In this document: positions 18,091 to 26,703 of the stretch, piece by piece | How the letters are laid out: each line of letters opens with the position of its first letter | Position numbering within the stretch: the stretch's first letter is position 1 | DNA from: Chloroflexota bacterium | Lineage (GTDB): Bacteria; Chloroflexota; Dehalococcoidia; UBA6926 | NCBI GenBank assembly: GCA_026713485.1 | Contig: JAPOOK010000022.1 | Location: 1-49,450, forward strand | Reading direction: 5' to 3' | DNA: 49,450 nt | The notes under the pieces: model-generated | Told to the model about the DNA's origin: nothing | Seen by the model: the letters and a program-made list of their open reading frames with translations, nothing else | Database searches by the model: none | Made by a program: the position numbers and the translations under genes

Positions 18091-19242
18091 TTAGTGCGCG
18101 GCTGCCTCTGCCTCCCCGTGTTCTCCGCCGCCGTGATCCTCTCCACCGTGGTGGCTGACGGCAAGGATGCCGAAGATCAGCGTCAGGATGGCGAAGATGA
18201 ACGCCTGGATGATACCGAAGAAGACTTCCATAAAGAACACACCGATGACGAAGGTCAACGGCACGAAGAATGACATCATCAGGATGAGAATCTCACCGGC
18301 GAAGACGTTGCCGAAGAGTCGGAAGGTAAAGCTAAGTAGCCGCACGAGCTCCGAAATAAGATCAACGATGCCGACGAAGACGTCGATCAACCCGAATGCG
18401 ATGTTGCCTCTCAGAAGCCTGCCGAAGTTGAAGAATTTGCCCAGATAGGCAAACAGGCCGAGGCTGGTGATGCCCCAGAACTCGACAAAGATAAAGCTCC
18501 AGACCGCGATGGCGAATGGAGTGTTCACATCTGTGTTGGCGGGCCGCAGGAATGGGACGAGGTGGCCGGCGTTCAACTCGGGATTGTTCGCGTGGAATTC
18601 TTCCCACTGGTCGCCGTAGATCTCCCAGCCCTGAGTTGTTTCCCCGTTAGACTCGTACTCAAAGCCGCCTTCAATTAAACCGGCAAAGGGCAAGCCGAGC
18701 GGCACGTTGTTGTTTTCATCCAGGACATAAAGCTTCAGATTGGCAAGCTTGGACTCCAGTTCCGCGCCCTGGTACTTCTCTTCGTAATGGTGGATCTCCT
18801 CCTCGGCGGAGACAACCTTGAAGATGGTGCCGGTGCCCGGGATGAATCCGAGCAGGTTGGCGCCCGCGACGAAGAGGAAGATCGTGGCAACGATAGGGAA
18901 GAAGCGTCGGCCATTCACCGCGCCGGCCGCAGATTGGCAGAGATTCAACAGCCCTTCAACGACGGTCTCCCCAAGCGCCTGCATTCGGCCAGGGATGACC
19001 TCCATCTTGCGGGTCGCAAACCAGGCGACAGCGAGGATGACCGCCATGGCGATCCACTGCTGAATGATGGTGGCTCGCAAAGGATACGACCAATCAAGGC
19101 CCGGTATGGGTATCTCGATTGAAGGGTCAATCTGAAGGGGTGGAATCTCAAGTGGTCCCTTCAGGAACCATATCCCCAATATGGTTAAAAGGAGCGCGGC
19201 GATGATGCTGAAAAGCACCCGAGGCCGCGCAAGCAGACTCAC
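18091..19242 (-). CDS. atpB: ATP synthase subunit a with large internal insertion
   Basis: 383 residues, against about 240-290 usually. The stator channel parts are present: SFTFRLFGNVFAGE with the essential Arg at R308, a Pro-Ala-Asn-Thr-Asp-Val-Asn motif (about 234-240), and the last helices. Between the second membrane helix (ending GFIPG, about 136) and that motif lies an extra hydrophilic stretch of roughly 85 residues (about 142-228), rich in Glu, Asn and Gly. The C-terminus is His/Gly/Glu-rich. Overlaps the preceding small gene by ATGA. Confidence 0.94.
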   Translation of the reverse strand: MSLLARPRVLFSIIAALLLTILGIWFLKGPLEIPPLQIDPSIEIPIPGLDWSYPLRATIIQQWIAMAVILAVAWFATRKMEVIPGRMQALGETVVEGLLNLCQSAAGAVNGRRFFPIVATIFLFVAGANLLGFIPGTGTIFKVVSAEEEIHHYEEKYQGAELESKLANLKLYVLDENNNVPLGLPFAGLIEGGFEYESNGETTQGWEIYGDQWEEFHANNPELNAGHLVPFLRPANTDVNTPFAIAVWSFIFVEFWGITSLGLFAYLGKFFNFGRLLRGNIAFGLIDVFVGIVDLISELVRLLSFTFRLFGNVFAGEILILMMSFFVPLTFVIGVFFMEVFFGIIQAFIFAILTLIFGILAVSHHGGEDHGGGEHGEAEAAAH

Positions 19243-19487
19243 TCGTCGTTATCCTTTCGCATGGGTCGTGGTGACAGCAGCGGCGCAGCCATTCTGTACG
19301 CACCCCAAGCCGCCACAATCAGGCCCAATCCAACCCCCAGTAGTGTGAACAGCGGCGTCACCCCTAGGCGAGCATCTAACCAGACCCCGCCAAGCACACC
19401 GCCAACGATGCAGACGGAAACGTACCACCCGAGTCCGAGTAGCCGCACCGCCACCTGCATAGCTCTGCTGCCGGTTAGCCGCGACAT
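19239..19487 (-). CDS. atpI: AtpI/AtpZ-like ATP synthase accessory membrane protein
   Basis: 82 residues from ATG 19487, with two membrane helices (LLGLGWYVSVCIVGGVLGGVW and LFTLLGVGLGLIVAAWGAYRM) joined by the DARLGVTP turn that is typical of the AtpI/AtpZ family. These proteins help assemble the c-ring or supply Mg/Ca to it. First gene of the operon. The predicted transcription start lies only about 8 nt upstream of this ATG, which makes the GTG at 19511 unlikely because it would be upstream of the transcript. Confidence 0.8.
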   Translation of the reverse strand: MSRLTGSRAMQVAVRLLGLGWYVSVCIVGGVLGGVWLDARLGVTPLFTLLGVGLGLIVAAWGAYRMAAPLLSPRPMRKDNDE

Positions 19488-19501
19488 GACACCGCTTGCG
19501 A

Positions 19502-19530
19502 AAGTTATCACACACCCGTAGGGGCGTCAA
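19502..19530 (-). promoter_or_regulatory. Promoter of the ATP synthase operon
   Basis: TTGACG (19525-19530), 17 bp, TAACTT (19502-19507) on the minus strand. The predicted start is near 19495, almost at the ATG of the first gene, so the mRNA leader is very short or absent. Confidence 0.65.
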
Positions 19531-19586
19531 TAAATGATGGGGCAGAGGAGGTGATGCGAACGACGAGGATTTCCCAGGGCCGAGTG

Positions 19587-20213
19587 TCAGTCTTTCCGCT
19601 GCTCGCCCTCGAGATCCATGTTGATCTCTTCCACGGCGTCGGTGAAGGCGGACATCCTCCGGGCCTCGTCATCAGAGACACCCTTGTCGCCCTCTAGGTC
19701 CAATTCCTCGACAAACTCCCTGAACGCCGAGAGTTTAAGCAGCTCCTCTTCGGTCACTTCTCGCTGCTCTGAGCTGTCGGCATCGCGCGCAAACACGTAG
19801 TCGCCGGTGTCGGAATTGACGAGCACACCCGCCTCGTTCAGCACCTCATCGGCGGCATAGATGGGGACCTCCGCCCGGACTGCAAGCGCGACTGCATCGC
19901 TCGGTCGGCTGTCAATCTCCATGTCCTTGTCGCCATGGCGCACAACGATCTGGGCGAAAAACGTGTCGTCTTTGAGGTCTGATATGAGGATATGGCGAAT
20001 CTCTCCGCCGAGTTGGGGAATGACGGTGTTCAGCAGGTCATGCGTCAAGGGGCGTGGTACGCGAACATTCTGCATCTTGATGGCGATGGATTCCGCCTCT
20101 GCAGGGCCGATCCAGATGATGAGACGCCGTTCGGCCTCTTTCTCCTTGAGAATGACGACGCGCTGATAGCTGTTGAGGCTCACGCCGATTCTGTCGATTG
20201 TCATCTCGATCAC
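19587..20213 (-). CDS. Bifunctional nuclease (BFN/DUF151) family protein
   Basis: 208 residues from GTG 20213 (GGGAGGTGG 5-7 nt upstream). The BFN/DUF151 domain is recognised by the starting strand MTIDRIGVSLNSYQRVVILKE, then IWIGPAEAESIA, and the signature DSRPSDAVALAVRAEVPIYA. Homologues in bacteria and plants have been described as having DNase/RNase activity. The C-terminal 70 residues are acidic and helical, with a LLKLSAFREFVEEL repeat-like segment resembling UvrB/C-type helices. It has its own promoter just after sbcC. Confidence 0.88.
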   Translation of the reverse strand: MIEMTIDRIGVSLNSYQRVVILKEKEAERRLIIWIGPAEAESIAIKMQNVRVPRPLTHDLLNTVIPQLGGEIRHILISDLKDDTFFAQIVVRHGDKDMEIDSRPSDAVALAVRAEVPIYAADEVLNEAGVLVNSDTGDYVFARDADSSEQREVTEEELLKLSAFREFVEELDLEGDKGVSDDEARRMSAFTDAVEEINMDLEGEQRKD

Positions 20214-20244
20214 GCGGCCACCTCCCTCGCACCCTAGGCCATCA

Positions 20245-20273
20245 ATTGTACGCCCGTTAGCGAGGCGCGACAA
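20245..20273 (-). promoter_or_regulatory. Promoter of the bifunctional-nuclease gene
   Basis: TTGTCG (20268-20273), 17 bp, TACAAT (20245-20250) on the minus strand, in the 80 bp gap after the sbcC stop. The predicted start is near 20238, about 25 nt before the GTG. Confidence 0.65.
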
Positions 20274-20293
20274 ACTGAAAAGAGCCTCAAACG

Positions 20294-22864
20294 TCATCCG
20301 GCGAGACTGTAGCGCGAGCCGTTCTCCGTCTTGATTACATCGATGCGTGTATCGAACTGGTTTCGTACGTCGTCGATGTGCGTAATCACGAGAATCAGGC
20401 CGTTGTGAAAGACAGGGTCGTTCCACAGTTCTGAGATCGCCTCGATGAGCCGCTCACGCCCCTCCGCGTCCTGGCTTCCGAACCCCTCATCGATGAACAG
20501 GACGGGCACTTCTGAGCCGGCGCGACGTGCCAACAGCTTGGACAGCGCAATACGCAGTGCAAAGTTGATGCGAAACGCCTCCCCGCCGCTGTACATCTCG
20601 TAAGCGCGGGTGCCCTGGATGTCAGAGATGATGACCTCCAGCGTCTCGATGGTGGTGCCCGCCTGCGTCTGCCGTTGCGTCTCCAGCCGCAGGGTCATTG
20701 AGCCATTGGTCATGCGGCCCAGCAGATCGTTGGCATCGTCCTCCAGCTCCGGCAGCGCCGTCTCAATAAGCAGCGCCTGCACTCCCCGAGGACCGAACGC
20801 ATACGCCAGATCATCATGAACTGAGGCGCGAGAGGCCGCCTCTTTCTCCTCCTCGTTCAAGCCCGCCTTCTCCTCCCGCTGCCGTTCCAGACGTTGAAGA
20901 TTCGCTTCAATAAGTGCCTGCTGCCGATCGGCATCTCGAACGTGACCCTCTAGCTCCTCAACTGCCTTTCCGGCCCCTTCGGACTCCGTTACAGCGTCGT
21001 CCAGACCCTCAAGACTCTGCTCCAACTCTGCCGCTCGGGTTTGTTCAGACTCACGTGCCGTTGCCGCCCGCTGCCAACGTTCACTCACGTCCGCAAATGC
21101 TGTCCGGTCTGCGTCCACCCGGGCGGACACGGCGTCGAGGTCACGCCGTTCACTTTCCCAATGACGCAAACTCACTTCCCGCTCCTGTGCGGCGGTGTGC
21201 CCGTCCGCGTCATAGCCGATCTCGGTTATCCGCGTCTTGATGGTTCGCAACTCGTCAGATTCATGGGGGAAGGCGGCGAGGGCGGCGCGAGCCTGTTCGA
21301 GGGTTTCGGCGGCCCGGGACAGTTCCTGCGCTGCTGACACCGCTCGTCCCAACTGCGCCCGAATGGACCCCACTTGCGTGTCTGCGCGTGACGACTCTTT
21401 CCGCAGGGCCGTCTCATCATGCTGAATAGCATCCATGAACCTGTCATATTCGGCACGCATGGCCTTGCCGTCGGTGGTGATCTCTTCCGTCTGTGCAGCT
21501 ATATCACGCTTGCGCTGCTGAAAATGCTCACGAACACGTTCCATACCGTGCTGCCCCAACTCAGTTCCGCAGACCGGGCATTTGGCATCGGAATCTGCGG
21601 AGGCCACAGCCATTCGCGGCTCAAGCTCGTCATTCTCAGCCTTGAGCGCGGCGAGTGTGGCGCGCATCTCGCCCAGCCGTCCGTTCATCTCATCCAGCTC
21701 ACCACGCCGTGCCGCCAATTCTCGCTCGCGATCCATAAGGTCGGTGCGCTGAGCAGAGGCCGCCGCGAGATTTCTTCGCAGGACAGCCACCCTGTCGGCC
21801 TCTGTGGCGAGGTCGGTATGTAGGCGCTCTGTGAGCGACACCTCGTTCTCAAGACGAGAGCGTTGTTCCGATGCCAACTGCTCAAGCCGACCCCGCTCCG
21901 CAACCAACTCGCCGTGTTGACGAGCACGCGCGCCAAGGTCGGCCAACGCCGATCGGGCCGCCTCCAAAGCGCCCCAACCCGCCTCAATCTCTTCGGCGCG
22001 CGCCAGCATCTTCTCCGCGCTCACGATGGTCTCTTGCAGCTCATTGCGGCGTTCAGCCAGGCCGGCTGCTTCATCGGACAACCCGGCGATTCGCTCTCGC
22101 GTCTCCTGCAGCTGCCGTTGGCGATTCTGCATGTCCGTGACAACAGCGCTGAGTTCATCCCGGCGCTTCGTGGCAGATTCAAGCCGCTCTTTCAATTCAG
22201 ACAGGCTCTGCGTGATTTCCTGGGCCTGTTGCTTGAGTTCCTCTTCCCCCTCAAGCTCGCGTTCTATGGACTCGATGCGTCCCCGGGCAATCACCTGCCG
22301 GTTTCGGTCGTCCCGCGCCATCTCCCGCGCCATCTGCGCGTAGCCGTCATACATGGACAGGTTGAGAATCTCGCCGAGGATTCGCTTTCGCTCCACTGGC
22401 CGCTGCGACACAAACAGATCGGCCTTGCCCTGTACCAGGAAGGCGGAGTTGATAAACGTCTCATAGTCCAGGCGGATGGTATCCACAAGCTTGCGGGTTG
22501 TGTCCCTGACCGTCCGCTCATTCAATGAACGCCATCGAGCGCCGTCGCGCATCTGGAATTCGAGGGTTGTGTTTCCGCTGCTAGCCCGCCGCCGGTGACG
22601 CCGCTCCACACGGTAGTCCACGCCGTGCGACTGAAACTCAAGCTGAACGCCCATGTCTGACATCTGCGCGGCCACCAGTTGGTCGGCTGATGCGCCCGCC
22701 CGGGAACGCCCCCACAGCGCCCACGTGATGGCGTCCAGTAGCGAAGATTTCCCGGCGCCATTTGGGCCGGAGAGGCAGGCAATGCCCAGCCCCTCGAGGA
22801 TCAACGGTTCCTGCGCCCCCCGATAGGGCATGAAGTTCTCAACAGTTAGCTTGAGCGGCAGCAT
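20294..22864 (-). CDS. sbcC: SbcC/Rad50-type ATPase
   Basis: 856 residues with the SMC-like layout: Walker A GPNGAGKS (33-40), a long coiled coil, the zinc hook CPVC (C429, C432) at its middle, a second coiled coil, the signature MYSGGEAFRINFALRIALSKLL, Walker B VPVLFIDEGFGSQD and a final His-containing ITHIDD switch. Rad50/SbcC normally works with the SbcD/Mre11 nuclease on DNA ends and hairpins, but no calcineurin-like SbcD gene is adjacent. Instead an RNase J-like gene lies 19 nt upstream. Motifs are complete, so the ATPase should be active. Confidence 0.92.
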   Translation of the reverse strand: MLPLKLTVENFMPYRGAQEPLILEGLGIACLSGPNGAGKSSLLDAITWALWGRSRAGASADQLVAAQMSDMGVQLEFQSHGVDYRVERRHRRRASSGNTTLEFQMRDGARWRSLNERTVRDTTRKLVDTIRLDYETFINSAFLVQGKADLFVSQRPVERKRILGEILNLSMYDGYAQMAREMARDDRNRQVIARGRIESIERELEGEEELKQQAQEITQSLSELKERLESATKRRDELSAVVTDMQNRQRQLQETRERIAGLSDEAAGLAERRNELQETIVSAEKMLARAEEIEAGWGALEAARSALADLGARARQHGELVAERGRLEQLASEQRSRLENEVSLTERLHTDLATEADRVAVLRRNLAAASAQRTDLMDRERELAARRGELDEMNGRLGEMRATLAALKAENDELEPRMAVASADSDAKCPVCGTELGQHGMERVREHFQQRKRDIAAQTEEITTDGKAMRAEYDRFMDAIQHDETALRKESSRADTQVGSIRAQLGRAVSAAQELSRAAETLEQARAALAAFPHESDELRTIKTRITEIGYDADGHTAAQEREVSLRHWESERRDLDAVSARVDADRTAFADVSERWQRAATARESEQTRAAELEQSLEGLDDAVTESEGAGKAVEELEGHVRDADRQQALIEANLQRLERQREEKAGLNEEEKEAASRASVHDDLAYAFGPRGVQALLIETALPELEDDANDLLGRMTNGSMTLRLETQRQTQAGTTIETLEVIISDIQGTRAYEMYSGGEAFRINFALRIALSKLLARRAGSEVPVLFIDEGFGSQDAEGRERLIEAISELWNDPVFHNGLILVITHIDDVRNQFDTRIDVIKTENGSRYSLAG

Positions 22865-22883
22865 GGAGGTGCCAAATCGTGCT

Positions 22884-24305
22884 CTATTCGATTTCGACTG
22901 AGTGGCCGCGCTCCGTCACCACGTTGATCGGTAGTCTCGCCAACGCGTCCGTGAATGTCTCGAGTTGCGCCGTGTGGACGGGAATGAGGTAGCGCGGGAC
23001 GATGCGGCGAATCATCGCAATCGTCTCGTCAAACGTCGCGTGGCCGGATGAGTGGAAATAGTTGGCATCCTCTGCGTCTCGCCCGGCGATGTCGAGCCCC
23101 ATGTCACGGACGCGATTGAGCACCACGTCCTCGTTGCTTGTGGCCACGCGCGAGCGAATGTAAACGCCCCGTGTTGGCTCCTCCGCCTCAAGCGCGTCCA
23201 ACTCCGTAATCGAACTTCGCACAATGTAGTCGCCGCTGTTCTCTTGCAGCTCACCCGGCGAAACCAGAATCGCCTGAAATCGGTCTCGCAGCTCTGCTTC
23301 CCAACCGTTAGCGGAGTCGTCGAGCTGAGGCGCGTCCAGGATACGAAACGTATCTACCGCGTCAAAGGCGGGAAACTGCCGCCACACGATGGACATGGAC
23401 AGGTACATGTGGGCATCGCGCGGCGTGAGGACAAGAGAGCGACGCGTCGCTTCCGCAACGTGATTGAACGTCAGCAGCCGCTCCATATCCATCGCGTCAA
23501 AATCCGCCACGATCAAACCGTCCTGCCCCGTGGTGACCTCCATCACGCGCTCGTACACGTCATTCTCGGTTGTAAGTGAAACGCCGGGCTGTGTGTTGGC
23601 CGCGTCCACAATCAGCGCCAGCGGTTTCAGGTCCATGAATCCCTGGACGAACTCCTCCATCAAGCCCGGTTGCTGGCCGTGGAACCGTATATCTCCCGTG
23701 TAGCCGATCCATCCGTCTCGTGTTTCAACGGCGATGGCGGACGCGCCGAGGATGGAGTGATCGACCGGGTAGTGGCGCAAGGCGCGCCCGTTAAGGGCGT
23801 TCGCCGCAACCTGCGGCAGAACCGACGCCGGGCGCGACATGATACTGTTTACCCCCAAGGACTCCATCCGTCCGAGCCACCAGCGGCGAACATCGCCAAA
23901 CGTGTCGATCGGCTGCCCCTGCGGATTGGCGGAATCGTTCTGTGTCAGCAGAAAAGTGTAGGGGCGCTGTACCGCTTGACGGGATGCCACCGGGCCGTCG
24001 TACCCACCCGGGACTGTAAAGACCGTTTCGTTCTCCCGTGCCGGTTCAGAAATATCCTGCTCCGCCTTCAGGATGGCGGAGGTAATCACGCTCGCGTAGA
24101 TGGGAGTGTCCTGCGGCAGGTAGGGAATGCCCGCCGTGTGCCGTTGGTGGGCGTGGCTAATCAGCGCCCCGTCCAACTGCGGCAGCGAATCGCTCCAGGA
24201 TGGCGCGCCGCAATCGAATAGAAACGCGCCCCGCTCGTCCTCCACAAGGATCTGCGTCCTCGCGGAGTCGTTCAATCCGGATTGAACCGTTATTCGTACA
24301 GACAC
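22884..24305 (-). CDS. RNase J-like metallo-beta-lactamase protein with altered metal motif
   Basis: 473 residues. The fold follows RNase J/beta-CASP proteins: LFDCGAP strand, SHAHQRHTAG (motif II), YPVDHSILGASAIAVET, YTGDIRFHG, a beta-CASP segment with ADFDAMDMERLLTFNHVAE, and the C-terminal SSGHA and IPVHTA histidine motifs. Motif II is HxHxRH (51-56): the Asp that normally ligates the second metal is Arg55. Family members are nucleases; this change may alter or abolish activity. It starts with GTG and is the first gene of a unit with sbcC. No C-terminal RNase J dimerisation domain is seen. Confidence 0.8.
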   Translation of the reverse strand: MSVRITVQSGLNDSARTQILVEDERGAFLFDCGAPSWSDSLPQLDGALISHAHQRHTAGIPYLPQDTPIYASVITSAILKAEQDISEPARENETVFTVPGGYDGPVASRQAVQRPYTFLLTQNDSANPQGQPIDTFGDVRRWWLGRMESLGVNSIMSRPASVLPQVAANALNGRALRHYPVDHSILGASAIAVETRDGWIGYTGDIRFHGQQPGLMEEFVQGFMDLKPLALIVDAANTQPGVSLTTENDVYERVMEVTTGQDGLIVADFDAMDMERLLTFNHVAEATRRSLVLTPRDAHMYLSMSIVWRQFPAFDAVDTFRILDAPQLDDSANGWEAELRDRFQAILVSPGELQENSGDYIVRSSITELDALEAEEPTRGVYIRSRVATSNEDVVLNRVRDMGLDIAGRDAEDANYFHSSGHATFDETIAMIRRIVPRYLIPVHTAQLETFTDALARLPINVVTERGHSVEIE

Positions 24306-24454
24306 CCGGCTCTACTCCCTGTTGATAAGTGTGCAGATTGACAAGCCGCACAGGCGGAGAACGCCCGCATTTCACCTATTGAGTCTAGCGGCGAAAACTC
24401 AGGTGTGCCCAGTAAGGCCACCGTTTCAACAAACCCTCGCGTAGCTATGCAGAT

Positions 24455-24483
24455 TTGGAGAACATGGATAGGCCGCGTATACT
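24455..24483 (+). promoter_or_regulatory. Promoter of the DUF4349 lipoprotein gene
   Basis: TTGGAG (24455-24460), 17 bp, TATACT (24478-24483); predicted start near 24490, 37 nt before the GTG start. This placement rules out an ATG at 24455 as the real start. Confidence 0.65.
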
Positions 24484-24526
24484 TTGCTCATCGCGGTCTG
24501 CCACCGATTCGAGGGAAGGAAGTGAC

Positions 24527-26206
24527 GTGGACAGTCTCTCGCGATTCGTTGCCTTTGCACTCCTGGCCCTGTTGATAGCCTTTGGCATCGCCTGTGGCGC
24601 GAGTGAAAGTGAAGACGATTCCGAGTTTCTCATGCTTGGTGCAGGTGAGGGCTCTTCATTCTCGCAATCCTCCGACGAGGAATTTGCAAACCCCGCCACG
24701 ACAACAGGCGTGCAGGAAGACGACATGTCTGACGACTCTGACGTCGACGAGCCGATGGAGGCCGTCGATGAGGAGTCTGGCGACGGTCTCGCCAGCGGCT
24801 ACCCGCCTGTTGCCGCCCAGAATCGCCTCATCGTCCGCATCGTTGACCTGACCATTGAGGTTGATGATGTCCCGCGGCGGATAAACGATGTATCCGGCAT
24901 CGCCGTGCAGCGCGGCGGGTGGGTCGTCAGCGAGCAGCGCTCCAGCCAGCACGTTGGACATATCTCTATCCGTGTGCCCAGCGCGCAGCTGGATAGTGCC
25001 GTCCGCGCCATCTCCGACCTTGGCCTCGATGTGCTGTCTCTCATCTCTACCAGTGATGACGTGACGGAAGAGTATTTTGACGTGCAGGCCCGCATCCGGA
25101 ACCTCAATGTCACCCGCGACGCCCTCCGCGAACTCCTAAACCGTGAAGGTGACCTTGAAGACATTCTCGAAGTCCAGCGTGAGGTCACCCGTGTGAGTGG
25201 CGAGATAGAGGTCCTTGAGGGACGCAAGCGTCTGCTTGAGCAGACAACCGCCACGTCGCTGATCAACGTGACGCTCGAGCTCGCTCCCGGCGAAATGTCC
25301 GCCGATGCCGGCCCGGACTTGCAGGCCGTTGAGGGGCGGCCCGTCGCCTTCCGCGCCACGTTCAACGAGCCGCAGGGCATCGACTCGTACGAATATTGGT
25401 GGGAGTTCGGCGATGGAGTCGAGTCGGAGCGGCGCACCCGCACCGCTCTCACCGAGACACCCGGCCAACGTGTCACGGAAATCGTCTGGTACTCGTACCA
25501 CTCAAGCGAACAGTCACCGTACTTCGTGACGTTCAAGATCCGCGGCACGGGCGACGCCGGCGTGGTGGACGGCGAGGATGCCATCAAGGTCAACGTTGAG
25601 CGCGTGCCCACGATATTTGTCTCGACGGAAGAAAGCATCGTCATCCGTGCGGACGAAGAGCTCACGCTGACCGGCTCCTTCACGCGCCCCGGGAATGTGA
25701 TGAACCTCACCTGGGAGTGGGATTTCGGCGACGGGCTGATTCCCTCCACCGGCGACATTGGCGAGGGCGTCCAGGAGATCAGCGCCACGCATGAGTACAC
25801 TATCGACCGCTCCGCTCCCTATGAAGCGCGGTTCACGGTCGAAGGCGAAACGGACTTCGGCGCGCCGATCTCATCGTCATCGACAGTATTCGTCTATGTG
25901 GAGCCTAGCGCGCAGTGGGTCATCGGATTCCTCGATATCCCTGAAACGGCCCGGACCGCCACGCAGGTACTCAGTGTGATTGCGCAGGCTGCCGTCGTCG
26001 CCGTCATCTGGATCGTCCTGCTGAGCCCTGTCTGGGGCCTCATCGTAGCCCTCATCTGGTTCCTGCGCCGCCGAACGTCAATCGGCCTGCCGTCCCGCCG
26101 CCGGCGTGAACGCGCCCCTCAACCGGACGGGCCTGAAATTGAGCAGGGCAGCGATGCGGGCGGTGCGGAGGCGGAACACGATCTGGGCGATTCCCACCGC
26201 CCCTAG
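24527..26206 (+). CDS. DUF4349 protein with two PKD domains and a C-terminal membrane anchor
   Basis: 559 residues from GTG 24527 (AAGGAAGTG upstream). An N-terminal hydrophobic segment ends in GIAC (C23), a weak lipobox, followed by an acidic Ser/Asp/Glu spacer. Residues about 103-255 are DUF4349: RLIVRIVDLTIEVDDV, a WVVSEQRS strand and a LEDILEVQREVTRVSGEIE helix. Two PKD-like domains follow (about 262-365 and 369-460), each with a WEFGDG or WDFGDG core, then a membrane helix pair (about 481-515) and a basic tail with an acidic end. DUF4349 is otherwise usually next to the helix anchor. Probably a surface sensor or adhesion protein. Confidence 0.82.
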   Translation: MDSLSRFVAFALLALLIAFGIACGASESEDDSEFLMLGAGEGSSFSQSSDEEFANPATTTGVQEDDMSDDSDVDEPMEAVDEESGDGLASGYPPVAAQNRLIVRIVDLTIEVDDVPRRINDVSGIAVQRGGWVVSEQRSSQHVGHISIRVPSAQLDSAVRAISDLGLDVLSLISTSDDVTEEYFDVQARIRNLNVTRDALRELLNREGDLEDILEVQREVTRVSGEIEVLEGRKRLLEQTTATSLINVTLELAPGEMSADAGPDLQAVEGRPVAFRATFNEPQGIDSYEYWWEFGDGVESERRTRTALTETPGQRVTEIVWYSYHSSEQSPYFVTFKIRGTGDAGVVDGEDAIKVNVERVPTIFVSTEESIVIRADEELTLTGSFTRPGNVMNLTWEWDFGDGLIPSTGDIGEGVQEISATHEYTIDRSAPYEARFTVEGETDFGAPISSSSTVFVYVEPSAQWVIGFLDIPETARTATQVLSVIAQAAVVAVIWIVLLSPVWGLIVALIWFLRRRTSIGLPSRRRRERAPQPDGPEIEQGSDAGGAEAEHDLGDSHRP

Positions 26207-26703
26207 CGGAATGGCGAAATCGCCAGGGTGATGGCAATTGCCACCTGGATCGCGGCAAATACCAGCCATAACAGGGTGAAGCTGACGCCGATGAAGACTG
26301 CCGCCACCGCCCAGGAGAAGGCCGCGGATCCACCCGCCACGTAGCGCAGAGACCGCGCGCGACTGCGGTTGGCAGCGATGTGAACTGCCTGTCCGATGAG
26401 AAATCCCGCCACTGCCCACAAGATCAGGGTGAAGAAGCCGCCGAAGAGCGCCGAGAGAACGGTCACCGCTATGGCGATGAGTAAGCCCGCCCCCAACCCC
26501 GCGCCAACGGCCGCGACGAGGCGCGAACCGGCCACCTGAGCCACAGGGTTCCGTTCCCACGTCACGCATGATGGGCAGATGTGGCCGACGGCGGCCTGCA
26601 CCATGCATTCCGGGCAGATGGGGTCGTTGCAGCGGGCGCAACGCAGCCCGGTCTCTGTATCACGGTGCCGCAGACAGTAAACAGGTTCAGTCGGGGTCGC
26701 CAT
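26203..26703 (-). CDS. B-box-type zinc-finger membrane protein
   Basis: 166 residues. The first 50 carry a zinc-binding module with Cys/His spacing starting YCLRHRDTETGLRC, then CNDPICPEC and HICPSC, like the B-box fingers found at the N-terminus of some rhomboid-like proteins. Four to five membrane segments follow (LGAGLLIAIAVTVLSALFGG, FTLILWAVAGFLIGQAVHI, and two near the C-terminus). No rhomboid catalytic Ser/His is visible, so it is not a rhomboid protease. The stop overlaps the convergent gene by 4 nt; the start overlaps the hydrolase gene by 17 nt. Confidence 0.78.
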   Translation of the reverse strand: MATPTEPVYCLRHRDTETGLRCARCNDPICPECMVQAAVGHICPSCVTWERNPVAQVAGSRLVAAVGAGLGAGLLIAIAVTVLSALFGGFFTLILWAVAGFLIGQAVHIAANRSRARSLRYVAGGSAAFSWAVAAVFIGVSFTLLWLVFAAIQVAIAITLAISPFR

